A program made the translations under genes and the position numbers. The notes below the pieces were generated by a model. It saw only the letters and a program-made list of their open reading frames with translations. It did not search any database and had not been told where the DNA came from. DNA of 64,000 bases. Source: UBA3910 sp002391465. Lineage in GTDB: Bacteria; Bacillota; Limnochordia; Darwinibacteriales; Darwinibacteriaceae. The stretch's first letter is position 1. Each line of letters starts with the position of its first letter. Below, one piece after another: positions 36,237 to 45,603 of the stretch. The stretch spans positions 102,671 through 166,670 of the forward strand of contig JASGVS010000034.1 in NCBI GenBank assembly GCA_030054835.1. The letters run 5' to 3'.

Positions 36237-38771
36237 ATGTCAAAACGACGCTGGATAATTAAAGAACAGCAGCCCGAATGTGCCACCGCGATGGGTCGTG
36301 AACTTGGAATCAGCCCATTAGTGGCACAACTGTTAATTAACAGGGGTATAACCACGGCGGAAGAAGGCCGTGAGTTTCTTGCCCGCGATTTGTCTTCATT
36401 GCACGATCCCTTTCTCATGCTTGGCATGGCTGAAGCGGTTGAGCGTGTGCGCAAGGCACTGGCGGAGCGAGAGAGAATCGTAATCTACGGTGACTATGAT
36501 GCGGATGGCCAAACGGCCACAGCACTCCTTGTGAGGGGGTTAGGTCTGCTTACAGCCGAACCGGGACTTGTGGGATATTACCTTCCCGATCGTCTCGAGG
36601 AAGGTTACGGCTTACATAAGGAAGCCCTGACCAAGTTGGCTGAGAGAGCAGACCTCATCATCACAGTGGACTGCGGCATTTCAGCTTTGGCTGAAGTGGC
36701 CCATGCCCGAGAGTTGGGCCTTGATATCATTGTGACGGATCACCATGAGCCAGGGGGCGAACTTCCCCCGGCCACAGCCATTTTAAACCCTAAACAGCCG
36801 GACTGCAGCTACCCGTTTCATGGGCTGGCGGGGGTGGGAGTCGCATTTAAGTTGATCCAGGCCCTTGGTCTGCCTCAGGATAAGTGGGAGCGCCTCCTGG
36901 ACTTAGTTGCCCTAGGCACAGTGGCCGATCTTGTTCCCCTGCGGGATGAAAACCGTGTGTTAGTGTTCCACGGCTTGAAACGGCTGGCCCAAACGGAGAA
37001 TATTGGCCTTCAAGCCTTGCTGGAAGTGTCTGATGTGCAGGAGCCCAATGCAGGTGATTTGGGCTTTAGACTCGGCCCCCGCTTGAATGCGGCGGGTCGT
37101 TTGGGAGATCCCACCCGGGGAGTGCGACTTCTGATTACAGAAGACCAGTCTGAAGCCCAGGCCTTGGCCTTGGAACTGCACCGGGAAAATGCCGTCCGCC
37201 AGGATATGGAAGAAAAAGTAGTGGAAGCGGCGGTAGAGATTGTTGAGAAGTACGAGCTGCACAAGCGCAGCGCACTGGTTGTTTGGGGTAAGGATTGGCA
37301 CCAGGGAGTGATCGGTATAGCGGCCTCTCGGTTGGTAGAGCGTTACTACCTGCCCACAATCGTTTTGACTGTTCAGGACGACGTGGCAACCGGCTCAGCC
37401 CGCAGCATTGAAGGATTGGATCTCTACGATACCCTATGCAGCTGCTCCCACCTATTTGTGCGTTTTGGGGGCCACACTATGGCAGCCGGGCTCACTCTGG
37501 ACGCAGCCAATCTGCTCGAGTTTCAGCGCTGTTTTGAAGAGCAGTGTGCCGCTAGACTAGAACCAGAGGATTATCTACCGAAACTGTATATGGATGGTAC
37601 TGCACCACTAGCAGACATCGATTTTAGTTTGATTGAGCAGTTGGAGAAACTGGAGCCCCACGGGATAGGCAATCCCGGCCCTTCTTTTCAAGCTGATATT
37701 GCCATCACCCGCTTGAGGGCGGTGGGGAGGGACAATCGACATCTGCAGTTGACTGTGCAGGACAAAACGGGGGAGCTTCCCGCCATCGCCTTTGATGCGC
37801 AGGCAGATGAAGAACTCCTTGAGAGGTATGGCGAAAGCGTGCGTATAGCCTTTGTGCCTAGTATCAATGAATGGGCCGGTAAGAAGACGGTGCAGCTGCG
37901 TGTGAAGGCGTGGGAGCCCAATACTGAGGGAGGCGACTACGTCTACCGTTGGGTAGTGGAACGGTTTCCGTGGAACTTCCCGCCCCACTATCTGCTCAGC
38001 AGCGCCCTAATCAAGGAAGAATGGCCGACGGAAGTAACAGCCCATGCCCAAATCGATTTACGTGGAACATGGGATAAGAGTGGAAAACTGCTGGAACTGA
38101 GATCCAGTTCCGATCGTACCTTAATTTTGGTGAATACACCTGACGCCGCACTTGAACTCTGCCGTACACTACGACGAGAGGTGCCCGGTGGTAAGGAGTT
38201 TATCGGCTTTGACCATGAGTTCTTAAGTGAAGAGGAGAGAGCTGGCAGGCAAGACTACAGCTGGCTCGTATCCACCGGTTACGCTCTCCAAACTGGGCAG
38301 TGGCCTTCCGTGTGGCTTTGGGAGCCGCCTCTGAATGAAGCAAATTTCCGGGTTTGGTCCGGCTTGGTGGAGCCCGGGGGCGAACTGGTCGCCGTTTTCG
38401 GTCCCAAGGATCTCCGCCGGAGGCAGAGTTACCTGTCAGCGGCTTGTCCTGACCGGGATACACTGGCCCGCATTTACGCCCTGCTGCGGGAGAAGTGGGC
38501 CAGGGTGGACCTTGCTTGGGCTTACAAACAGCTGGAGGTATTGGGGCTTTTGGCCGCGTTTCCCGCTGCAGCTGGCATTTTTTCAGAATTGGGCTTGTGG
38601 GAAGTGGCGGAAAATGCGATTATTTATAACCCTCCACCTGCCCAAAAACTAGACTTGAACGATACAGTTTTGTATAATAAAGTCACAATCACGCGCAAAC
38701 AATCAACTCAGTATTTGCAGCGTTGTTTGGAAAGGGGATTTTTCCAGAATGGACTTAAAAGAGAAAATTAG
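36237..38771 (+). CDS. recJ: Single-stranded-DNA exonuclease RecJ
   Basis: An 844-residue RecJ. The DHH-family motifs are GDYDADGQTATALL (residues about 83-96) and TDHHEPGG, with the DHHA1 motif RFGGHTMAAG later. The core ends near residue 575; a C-terminal extension of some 270 residues follows, common in Firmicutes RecJ. The residue after DYDADG is usually hydrophobic (GIT or GMT); here it is GQT. It degrades 5' single strands in recombination and repair. ATG with CGGAGGT upstream. It overlaps apt by 23 bases. Confidence 0.95.
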   Translation: MSKRRWIIKEQQPECATAMGRELGISPLVAQLLINRGITTAEEGREFLARDLSSLHDPFLMLGMAEAVERVRKALAERERIVIYGDYDADGQTATALLVRGLGLLTAEPGLVGYYLPDRLEEGYGLHKEALTKLAERADLIITVDCGISALAEVAHARELGLDIIVTDHHEPGGELPPATAILNPKQPDCSYPFHGLAGVGVAFKLIQALGLPQDKWERLLDLVALGTVADLVPLRDENRVLVFHGLKRLAQTENIGLQALLEVSDVQEPNAGDLGFRLGPRLNAAGRLGDPTRGVRLLITEDQSEAQALALELHRENAVRQDMEEKVVEAAVEIVEKYELHKRSALVVWGKDWHQGVIGIAASRLVERYYLPTIVLTVQDDVATGSARSIEGLDLYDTLCSCSHLFVRFGGHTMAAGLTLDAANLLEFQRCFEEQCAARLEPEDYLPKLYMDGTAPLADIDFSLIEQLEKLEPHGIGNPGPSFQADIAITRLRAVGRDNRHLQLTVQDKTGELPAIAFDAQADEELLERYGESVRIAFVPSINEWAGKKTVQLRVKAWEPNTEGGDYVYRWVVERFPWNFPPHYLLSSALIKEEWPTEVTAHAQIDLRGTWDKSGKLLELRSSSDRTLILVNTPDAALELCRTLRREVPGGKEFIGFDHEFLSEEERAGRQDYSWLVSTGYALQTGQWPSVWLWEPPLNEANFRVWSGLVEPGGELVAVFGPKDLRRRQSYLSAACPDRDTLARIYALLREKWARVDLAWAYKQLEVLGLLAAFPAAAGIFSELGLWEVAENAIIYNPPPAQKLDLNDTVLYNKVTITRKQSTQYLQRCLERGFFQNGLKREN

Positions 38772-39267
38772 GATTATACCGGATTTTCCCAAAGAGGGTA
38801 TCAGCTTTAAAGATATTACAACCCTTCTGAAAGATGGGGATGCCCTGCGGGCTACTGTACAGGCGTTTGCGGACTATTACCGCGATCACGATGTTGATAT
38901 GATTGTTGGTGTGGAATCCCGGGGTTTCATTCTGGGAGCCCCTTTGGCCTACGAAATGGGTTTGGGCTTTACCTTGATTAGAAAGCCAAACAAGCTGCCC
39001 GGTCAGGTTTTGTCTGTGGAGTATGATCTTGAATACGGTACAGACAAATTGGAGATTCACACCGATGCATTCCCTCCCGGTACCCGGGTTCTGCTGGTGG
39101 ACGATTTGTTGGCAACCGGCGGTACCATCTTTGCAGCGACGGAACTCATCCGCAAGCTGGGGGGAAAAACGGTTGGTTTGGCTTTCCTCATTGAACTTGC
39201 TTATTTGAACGGCCGCGAGCGGCTGAAAGACTATGATATTTTGTCGCTGGTGAAGTACGACAGTTAA
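38749..39267 (+). CDS. apt: Adenine phosphoribosyltransferase
   Basis: A 172-residue type I PRTase, full length. PRPP motif VLLVDDLLATGGTI and the earlier VESRGFILGAPLAYEMG segment are typical of Apt. It salvages adenine to AMP. The start codon lies inside the 3' end of recJ with AAGGGG upstream. recJ-apt-relA is a standard Firmicutes order. Confidence 0.97.
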   Translation: MDLKEKIRIIPDFPKEGISFKDITTLLKDGDALRATVQAFADYYRDHDVDMIVGVESRGFILGAPLAYEMGLGFTLIRKPNKLPGQVLSVEYDLEYGTDKLEIHTDAFPPGTRVLLVDDLLATGGTIFAATELIRKLGGKTVGLAFLIELAYLNGRERLKDYDILSLVKYDS

Positions 39268-39286
39268 TCGGGGAGGGGGGAAGTTC

Positions 39287-41425
39287 GTGGACTTACACTA
39301 TTTGCTAGATCGCATCACAGCATACTATCCTGAAGCCAATGTGGAGCTTGTTGCTAAGGCATTCCACTTTTCTCAGCGTGCCCACAAGGGTCAGTTCCGC
39401 GAATCTGGCTCCCTCTATTTTGAGCATCCTTACGAAGTGGCTTTGATTTTGGCAGACCTGGAGCTGGATGTTGAGACGATAGCGGCAGGTCTGCTCCATG
39501 ACGTTTTGGAGGACACGGAAGTTACCCGGGAGGAGATGGAAAAGGAGTTTGGCCCCACCGTTTTAATGCTGGTGGAAGGGGTTACCAAACTGGAAAAGCT
39601 CCCGTTCCGTGACCGCTTTGAACACCAAGCGGAAAGTATGCGCAAGATGATTTTCGCCATGGCGGAGGATGTGCGTGTTATCCTGATTAAGCTAGCCGAC
39701 CGCCTGCACAACATGAGGACGTTGAGTCATGTGGCTCCTGAAAAGCAGCAGTTGATTTCCCAGGAGACGCTGGATATCTTCGCCCCCCTAGCTCATCGTT
39801 TAGGTATCTGGAAGATCAAGTTTGAAATGGAAGACTTGGCTTTCCGCCACCTTCATCCCAATGAGTACTATATGTTGGTGAAAGAAATAGACCGCAAGAG
39901 GCAGGAGCGGGAAGGTGACCTGCAGGAGGTCATGGACATTATTGCCAAACGCCTGGCGGAAGTTAATATGGAATGTGAGATCCAGGGCCGGCCTAAGCAT
40001 TTATACAGTATTTACCAGAAGATGAAGAGGCAGAATAAGAACCTGGACGAGATTTATGATCTGATGGCCATCCGCATCATTGTGGAGACAGTGCGGGACT
40101 GCTATGCTGCCCTTGGCATCATCCACGCCTTGTGGAAACCTATTCCGGGCAGGTTTAAGGACTACATTGCTGTTCCTAAATCAAACCTCTACCAGTCTCT
40201 GCATACGACCGTGATGGTTCCCCACGGCGAGCCCTATGAGATTCAGATCCGGACTTGGGACATGCATCGTACGGCTGAAAAGGGTGTGGCCGCTCACTGG
40301 ATGTACAAAGAGGGGCGGAGCAAGGATATGTCCGACGAGGCAAAGGTGGGCTGGCTGCGGGAAGCTATCGAGTGGTTGCAGGAAGTGAAAGATCCCCAGG
40401 AGTTTATGGATACGCTTAAGATCGACCTCTTTGAGGATGAGGTGTTTGTCTTCACACCTAAAGGGGATGTTAAGACGCTGCCTAACGGCGCAACGCCGGT
40501 AGATTTCGCCTTCGAAATCCATACTGACGTGGGCCTCAGCTGTTTCGGCGCCAAGGTGAACGGTCGAATAGTGCCCTTGAACTACGAGCTCAAGAACGGG
40601 GATTACGTTGAGATCCTTACGAGCAAATCGGCCAATCCCACCAGAGACTGGTTGGCCTTTGTCAAGACCTCCAAGGCACGCAGCCGCATCCGTTCCTGGC
40701 TGAAGGAAGAGCAGCGGGAGGAAAACGTAAACCGCGGTCGTGAACTTTTAGAGAGGGAAACGAAGAAGGCATCGTTGGAAGTAAGGGAAGTGCTGAGTGA
40801 GGCCAACCTTAAGAAGGTTGCGCAGAAGTACGGTGTGAGTACGCCGGAAGAACTGCTGGCTAGTGTAGGGTCTGGGCGCATCAAAGCCCCCCAAGTGCTG
40901 CAGAAAATCATTGGACAGGATACTACAGAGCAGCGCAGGCTGCCAGAAGTGGATGAGAAGAAGTGGCGGGAGGCGACCCGGGGAATTGAAGTGGAAGGTG
41001 CAGATAACCTCTTGGTCCGCTTCTCTAAGTGCTGTAATCCTGTACCTGGCGATCCTATCCTCGGCTATGTCACCCGGGGTAGGGGGATATCGATACATCG
41101 CGCCGACTGCCCCAATGTACAAAACTTGGACTTGGATTCGGGCAGAGAGATCGAAGTTAAATGGAATGCGGCCGAGTCCGATTCATATCCGGTGGAGATT
41201 GAGATTGAGGCCATCGATAAGCCCAATCTGCTCACCAGTATTATGAACACTCTGTCAGAACGGAAGGCTAACGTGGAGGCGGTTACCGCCCGCTCAAGGA
41301 AATTCGAGTCGGCCATGATTCAGCTTGTGGTAGAAATTCATGATGTTGATCATTTGAACAATGTTATGGGGGCCCTACGCCAAGTGAGCGGTGTCCTTAA
41401 TGTGTATAGGGCGAACCCCACATAG
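39287..41425 (+). CDS. relA: Bifunctional (p)ppGpp synthetase/hydrolase
   Basis: A 712-residue long RSH enzyme. The hydrolase HD domain has HPYEVALILADLELD and LLHDVLEDT; the synthetase domain has the YDLMAIRIIVE and KSNLYQSLHTTVM segments; TGS (VFVFTPKGDVKTLPNG) and a C-terminal ACT domain follow. The preserved HDXXED box implies hydrolase activity. It makes and destroys the stringent-response alarmone. GTG start after GGGAGGGGGG. Confidence 0.97.
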   Translation: MDLHYLLDRITAYYPEANVELVAKAFHFSQRAHKGQFRESGSLYFEHPYEVALILADLELDVETIAAGLLHDVLEDTEVTREEMEKEFGPTVLMLVEGVTKLEKLPFRDRFEHQAESMRKMIFAMAEDVRVILIKLADRLHNMRTLSHVAPEKQQLISQETLDIFAPLAHRLGIWKIKFEMEDLAFRHLHPNEYYMLVKEIDRKRQEREGDLQEVMDIIAKRLAEVNMECEIQGRPKHLYSIYQKMKRQNKNLDEIYDLMAIRIIVETVRDCYAALGIIHALWKPIPGRFKDYIAVPKSNLYQSLHTTVMVPHGEPYEIQIRTWDMHRTAEKGVAAHWMYKEGRSKDMSDEAKVGWLREAIEWLQEVKDPQEFMDTLKIDLFEDEVFVFTPKGDVKTLPNGATPVDFAFEIHTDVGLSCFGAKVNGRIVPLNYELKNGDYVEILTSKSANPTRDWLAFVKTSKARSRIRSWLKEEQREENVNRGRELLERETKKASLEVREVLSEANLKKVAQKYGVSTPEELLASVGSGRIKAPQVLQKIIGQDTTEQRRLPEVDEKKWREATRGIEVEGADNLLVRFSKCCNPVPGDPILGYVTRGRGISIHRADCPNVQNLDLDSGREIEVKWNAAESDSYPVEIEIEAIDKPNLLTSIMNTLSERKANVEAVTARSRKFESAMIQLVVEIHDVDHLNNVMGALRQVSGVLNVYRANPT

Positions 41426-41444
41426 GAATTAAGGATGATGCAGT

Positions 41445-41894
41445 GTGCGTGCAGTTGTGCAGAGGGTACGGCAGGCCGGAGTCAGGGTAGAGGGGAAGAG
41501 TGTGGCCCAAATTGACCACGGTTTGTTGGTGTTTTTAGGCGTTGGACAAGGCGACACCGAGGCGGATAGCGAGTATCTGGCGGAAAAAGTTGCCTTTTTA
41601 CGCATATTCCCAGACGAGGAAGGGAAGATGAATCTCAACGTGCAGCAGGTGGGCGGTTCTGTCTTGGCTGTGTCTCAGTTTACGTTATACGGGGATGCGC
41701 GTCGAGGCCGGCGGCCCAGTTTTAGTACAGCCGCTTCTCCAGCTGAGGCAGATGAGCTGTACCAGGAATTCGTGAGCAGTTTACGCCAGAAAGGCGTTGT
41801 AGTCGAAACCGGCATCTTCCAGGCTCAAATGGAGGTAGAGTTGTTGAACGACGGTCCGGTAACGATTCTGTTGAGCTCGGAAGGAGAGTTCTGA
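41445..41894 (+). CDS. dtd: D-aminoacyl-tRNA deacylase
   Basis: A 149-residue Dtd of normal length. The catalytic/chiral-proofreading motifs are VSQFTLYGD and the cis-Pro NDGPVT near the C-terminus. It removes D-amino acids and glycine from mischarged tRNAs. GTG start, weak upstream GGATGAT site. relA-dtd is conserved in Bacillus. Confidence 0.97.
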   Translation: MRAVVQRVRQAGVRVEGKSVAQIDHGLLVFLGVGQGDTEADSEYLAEKVAFLRIFPDEEGKMNLNVQQVGGSVLAVSQFTLYGDARRGRRPSFSTAASPAEADELYQEFVSSLRQKGVVVETGIFQAQMEVELLNDGPVTILLSSEGEF

Positions 41895-41895
41895 C

Positions 41896-42507
41896 ATGCA
41901 GGTGGAAAGATTTTTAGTTGGCACCCTGATGATGGTGAACTGCTACGTCGTTTATGATGGAGATGAGGCAGTGATAGTGGATCCCGGCGGAGCATCCCAA
42001 GAGGTGCTCGATTTTATCGATGAGCGGAATTTGACGGTTAAAGCCATCGTCAACACCCATGGTCATGCCGATCACATTGCGGGTAATGCCTGGTTCATGG
42101 AGAAAACGGGAGCACCCCTCCTCATCCACATTGACGAGGAAGCGTATCTTAGCAGTGAGGAACTTAACCTTGCCCGCCTAGTGAGGGCTGAGTTCCCCGT
42201 TGTCAAAGCCGATAGGCTGCTGAAGGATGGGGATTTCATCCCGGTGGGAGACGGCAAGTTGGAAGTTCTCCATACACCTGGCCACTCTCCCGGCGGTATT
42301 TCCCTTTATGCACCGGGCTTTGTAATCAGCGGTGACACGTTGTTCCAAGGTTCAGTCGGCCGCTGGGATCTGCCCAACGGAGACAGGGACGTGTTGCAGG
42401 AAAGCGTTCTGCGTTTGGCGAGACTGCCCCTGGATACTGTGGTCTATCCGGGCCATGGTGACAGCACGACAATTCGTGCTGAAATTAAGAGCAACCCATT
42501 CTTGTAA
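41896..42507 (+). CDS. Metallo-beta-lactamase-fold hydrolase (glyoxalase II-like)
   Basis: A 203-residue enzyme with the metal motif NTHGHADHIAGN, a downstream TPGHSPGG and VYPGHGDSTT. The arrangement is that of short glyoxalase II-like YqgX/YcbL proteins. Its substrate in this organism is not known, since a glyoxalase I partner is not visible. ATG with GGAAGGAGAG immediately upstream of its stop-linked neighbour dtd. Confidence 0.88.
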   Translation: MQVERFLVGTLMMVNCYVVYDGDEAVIVDPGGASQEVLDFIDERNLTVKAIVNTHGHADHIAGNAWFMEKTGAPLLIHIDEEAYLSSEELNLARLVRAEFPVVKADRLLKDGDFIPVGDGKLEVLHTPGHSPGGISLYAPGFVISGDTLFQGSVGRWDLPNGDRDVLQESVLRLARLPLDTVVYPGHGDSTTIRAEIKSNPFL

Positions 42508-42529
42508 TGGTAGGTAAGGAAGTGACCCC

Positions 42530-44020
42530 ATAACTCTTCGCTATCACTTAGAACCCGAACAATTTCAGATAGATGCGGCACCGGAGCTTGTCCCCTCCAT
42601 TGAGGCGGTTATCCGGTCTTTGGTGCCTGAAGCCACCTTTGGCCACGGTCGCGCCCTGAGGATTGAAACGGAGTGGCGCGGTGAGAATGGGCCCCTTGCG
42701 GTCACGGTCGCCCTGGCAGGTGGAGAACCCTGGACCTGTTTGGATAGGGAGATCGTGGACAGGCGGTACGACAGTGCAGATCGGGAAAGGCGGCTGAAGG
42801 AAAGGGTCCGTTTGGGTGTGCAGCGAGTACTGGAAAGGGAGTTTAACCTTGCTGCCAGTCCCTGGGGCATCCTCCTTGGTGTCCGACCCATGAAGGTCAC
42901 CCATACGCTGTTGGATAGGGGTTTTTCTTCGGATGAGGTACGGGATCTGTTGGAGGGAGTTTATGGAGTTGCTCCGGACAAGATAGGGTTAATGCTGGAA
43001 GTAGCGGCGAAGCAGAGACCGTTGTTCCATCCCGAACCCAATGATCCGGTCAGCGTTTATCTAGGCATTCCCTTCTGCCCAACGCGCTGTAGCTACTGCT
43101 CCTTTGCGTCCTATCCCATAGATAGCCATGGACATTTAATGGCTGGCTTTTTGGCCGCACTCCAGGCAGAGATTCGGGCGGTGGGCGCTCTGCTGCGAGA
43201 GACAGGCATACAGGTTGAGTCCATTTATTTCGGCGGCGGTACGCCCACGACGGTACAGGGGGCAGCCTTGGCCGAGCTGCTCGCCTTAGTCAACGCCGAG
43301 TTGAGAACAGAACACACGGTGGAATTTACGGTAGAAGCGGGGAGACCCGAAACGCTTTCCCCGGATACGCTGCGGTCGTTGAAGGCTGCCGGCGTAAACC
43401 GCATTTCGATTAATCCCCAGAGCATGCATGATGAAACGCTTCAGGCCATTGGACGTCAGCATACGGTGGACCAGGTTCGTACAGCATTTTGGCAGGCCCG
43501 TAAAGAAGGTATTGAGGGTATTAATATGGATATTATCTTAGGCCTGCCTGGAGAAGAACCAAGTCATGTGGAGCAGACGCTGGAGGAAATCGCGGCCCTT
43601 GGACCGGACAATCTCACGGTGCACAGCCTGGCTTTGAAGCGAGCATCACGCCTCAAGAGGGACACATCCTATTTGCAGCTGGCACAAGCACACGGTGAAG
43701 CGATGGCTGCTCTAGCTAGTGATTACGCCCAGCAGATGGGAATGGAGCCTTACTATTTGTACCGGCAGCGTTACATTCTGGGTCATCTGGAAAATGTGGG
43801 TTATGCTAGGCCAGGTTTTGAGTGTATTTATAATATTCAAATGATGGAAGAAAGGCAGACCACAATTGCCTTAGGCGGCGGGGGTATTACTAAGCTTGTT
43901 AACCCCGATTTAACGCTGATAAGGGTTGTCAACGCCAAATGTCCGGCTACCTATGCGCGGCAGATCGAGACTGATTTACCAGCGAAAATAGACCAGATCC
44001 GGAAGCATTTGCTCGTTTGA
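42530..44020 (+). CDS. hemZ: HemZ, coproporphyrinogen dehydrogenase-like, apparent ATA start
   Basis: About 496 residues, a radical SAM protein of the HemZ branch with the CX3CX2C in IPFCPTRCSYCSFASYP and EAGRPETLSPDTLRSLKAAGVNRISINPQ-type text. The conserved N-terminal region runs back to TLRYHLEPEQF, upstream of the only in-frame TTG at 42620. Between that region and the preceding in-frame stop (42515) there is no ATG, GTG or TTG. The best start is ATA at 42530, 9 bases after AAGGA within AAGGAAGTGA. HemZ takes part in anaerobic heme synthesis in Bacillus. Confidence 0.88.
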   Translation: MTLRYHLEPEQFQIDAAPELVPSIEAVIRSLVPEATFGHGRALRIETEWRGENGPLAVTVALAGGEPWTCLDREIVDRRYDSADRERRLKERVRLGVQRVLEREFNLAASPWGILLGVRPMKVTHTLLDRGFSSDEVRDLLEGVYGVAPDKIGLMLEVAAKQRPLFHPEPNDPVSVYLGIPFCPTRCSYCSFASYPIDSHGHLMAGFLAALQAEIRAVGALLRETGIQVESIYFGGGTPTTVQGAALAELLALVNAELRTEHTVEFTVEAGRPETLSPDTLRSLKAAGVNRISINPQSMHDETLQAIGRQHTVDQVRTAFWQARKEGIEGINMDIILGLPGEEPSHVEQTLEEIAALGPDNLTVHSLALKRASRLKRDTSYLQLAQAHGEAMAALASDYAQQMGMEPYYLYRQRYILGHLENVGYARPGFECIYNIQMMEERQTTIALGGGGITKLVNPDLTLIRVVNAKCPATYARQIETDLPAKIDQIRKHLLV

Positions 44021-44045
44021 CACAAAACCGCATTTAAAGTACAAT
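44017..44045 (+). promoter_or_regulatory. Sigma-A promoter for the foldase gene
   Basis: TTGACA (44017-44022), 17-base spacer, TACAAT (44040-44045). The -35 overlaps the hemZ stop codon. The predicted start is near 44052, which rules out translation from the in-frame codon at 44050. Confidence 0.9.
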
Positions 44046-44085
44046 TATTATGTTGGTCTTTTGTAAAAAGGAAAGGATTGGTCTT

Positions 44086-45540
44086 ATGTTCCACAAACTG
44101 CGCGGGCGAATGAAAGTTGTTGTAATCGTTGTTGTAGCGTGCATGGCAGGGGGACTGCTGTGGGCAGCCGGGGAAGCCCTGTTCCGCAGCAACAGCGGGC
44201 AACAGGTAGCTTTGACTCCCGTGGCCACTGTCAACGGCGAAAACATCACCCAGTATGAACTGTACAATCACTTTTTGCATAATCTCCAGACTATTCAACA
44301 GCAGCAGGGAGTTCTCCCGGGCAGCAGCTACGAAACGGTCCAGTATCAGACGCTGCAGACACTGATTGAATCGGTGTTGATCCAGCAGGAAATTGCAAAG
44401 CGGAAAATCACCGCTTCCGATGAGGAAATCGCTGCTGAGCTGCAGACACTTATAGATTTGTTCCCCAGCGTGGAGGACTACGAAACGCAGCTGGAGTTAG
44501 CTGGCCTTTCTGAAGAAGTGCTAAAGCGCCAAATAGCCCAGGAGATTCAGTTCAGGAAGCTGAAACGGGAAGTCCTTAGCGATGTACCTGTTGAAGAGTG
44601 GGAAATCAAGGAAGCTTACGAAGAGGTGCGGCCCAGCCACATTCTCGTTTCTCCGTTAGAGCTGACGGAGGAAGGATGGGCCGAGGCTGAGGCTAGGGCA
44701 TGGGAGATCTATGCCGAAGTAAATGCGGAGAACTTCGCTGATCTGGCCGTGAAGTATTCGGAAGACTCGAGCAGGGACGCAGGTGGAGATATCGGCTTCA
44801 TATCCCGGGGAATTACAGTGCCGGAGTTTGAAGAAGCTGCCTTCGCCTTAGGGATAAATGAAATCAGTGAACCGGTGCGCAGCCAGTATGGTTACCATAT
44901 CATTATGGTAACTGAGCGGAAGGACGCTGAAGGTAAAGAGTTCGAAAGGGTCAGGGCCCTGATCGAAGACGAGGTGCGGGATGAAAAGGGTCGCGCTGAT
45001 CTAATAGCCTGGATTGAAGGTGTGCGGGAAGAGGCTGACATCGTTTACACCGATTACCAGATGAATGCCCGTGCTCAGCTGCTGCAGGGGAACTATGACG
45101 AGGCTATCCGTAACTATAAACTGGCTATCGAGCAGCAGCCAACCAATCCCTATCTCTACTCCTCCCTTGGCGATGTCTATCAAGAGATGGATAATCTGGA
45201 CGAGGCAATTGCCCAGTATCTCTTGGCTATAGAACAGTTCGAAGAGGATTACTCCCTGCACATGCTCTTGGGTAATCTTTATTTGGAGGCAGAGAGGGAA
45301 GATGAGGCGGTTGAGGCCTATCTGCGGGCTTCCGAGCTGGCGCCCGATGATATCTTTGCACAGCTCACGCTGTACAACAATGTGAACCGCCTAGAACGCT
45401 ATGAGGAAGCCAGAATCATTGAAGAGCGCATCGCCGCTTTTCAAGAGCGGCAGGCTGCGATGTTAGAGGCCCAGCAGGAGGCCACCGCAGCGGAGGAATC
45501 GCCTGAACAAGGGCCAGATGAACCGGCTGCAGATGAGTAG
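44086..45540 (+). CDS. PrsA/SurA-like foldase with C-terminal TPR repeats
   Basis: A 484-residue protein: N-terminal anchor (residues about 9-26), then a SurA-N-like helical domain, then a parvulin PpiC domain with SHILVSPLELTEEGW, DIGFISRGITVPEFEEAAF and GYHIIMVTER. From about residue 330 there are three or four TPR repeats (YDEAIRNYKLAIEQQPTNP, LDEAIAQYLLAIEQF, EDEAVEAYLRASELAP), then a Gln/Glu-rich tail. It should fold secreted proteins at the outer face of the membrane. The anchor contains VVAC, which could be a lipobox, but hydrophobicity continues beyond it, so a plain membrane anchor is equally possible. PpiC-TPR fusions are uncommon. Confidence 0.85.
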   Translation: MFHKLRGRMKVVVIVVVACMAGGLLWAAGEALFRSNSGQQVALTPVATVNGENITQYELYNHFLHNLQTIQQQQGVLPGSSYETVQYQTLQTLIESVLIQQEIAKRKITASDEEIAAELQTLIDLFPSVEDYETQLELAGLSEEVLKRQIAQEIQFRKLKREVLSDVPVEEWEIKEAYEEVRPSHILVSPLELTEEGWAEAEARAWEIYAEVNAENFADLAVKYSEDSSRDAGGDIGFISRGITVPEFEEAAFALGINEISEPVRSQYGYHIIMVTERKDAEGKEFERVRALIEDEVRDEKGRADLIAWIEGVREEADIVYTDYQMNARAQLLQGNYDEAIRNYKLAIEQQPTNPYLYSSLGDVYQEMDNLDEAIAQYLLAIEQFEEDYSLHMLLGNLYLEAEREDEAVEAYLRASELAPDDIFAQLTLYNNVNRLERYEEARIIEERIAAFQERQAAMLEAQQEATAAEESPEQGPDEPAADE

Positions 45541-45548
45541 GAGAAGAG

Positions 45549-45579
45549 GCGAGTGGTGGCCACCATCACTCGCTTTTTT
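45549..45579 (+). terminator. Terminator before hisS
   Basis: An 11-base-pair stem, 45549-45559 with 45563-45573 (one G-T), tiny CCA loop, then six T residues. It ends the foldase transcript. Confidence 0.92.
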
Positions 45580-45603
45580 ACAATTGAGGAGGGAGAACCC
45601 ACA

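Noticed and set aside
45553..45603. Upstream in-frame start for hisS
   Set aside because: It lies in the terminator hairpin; the ATG at 45604 with GAGGAGGGAG gives the normal HisRS N-terminus.
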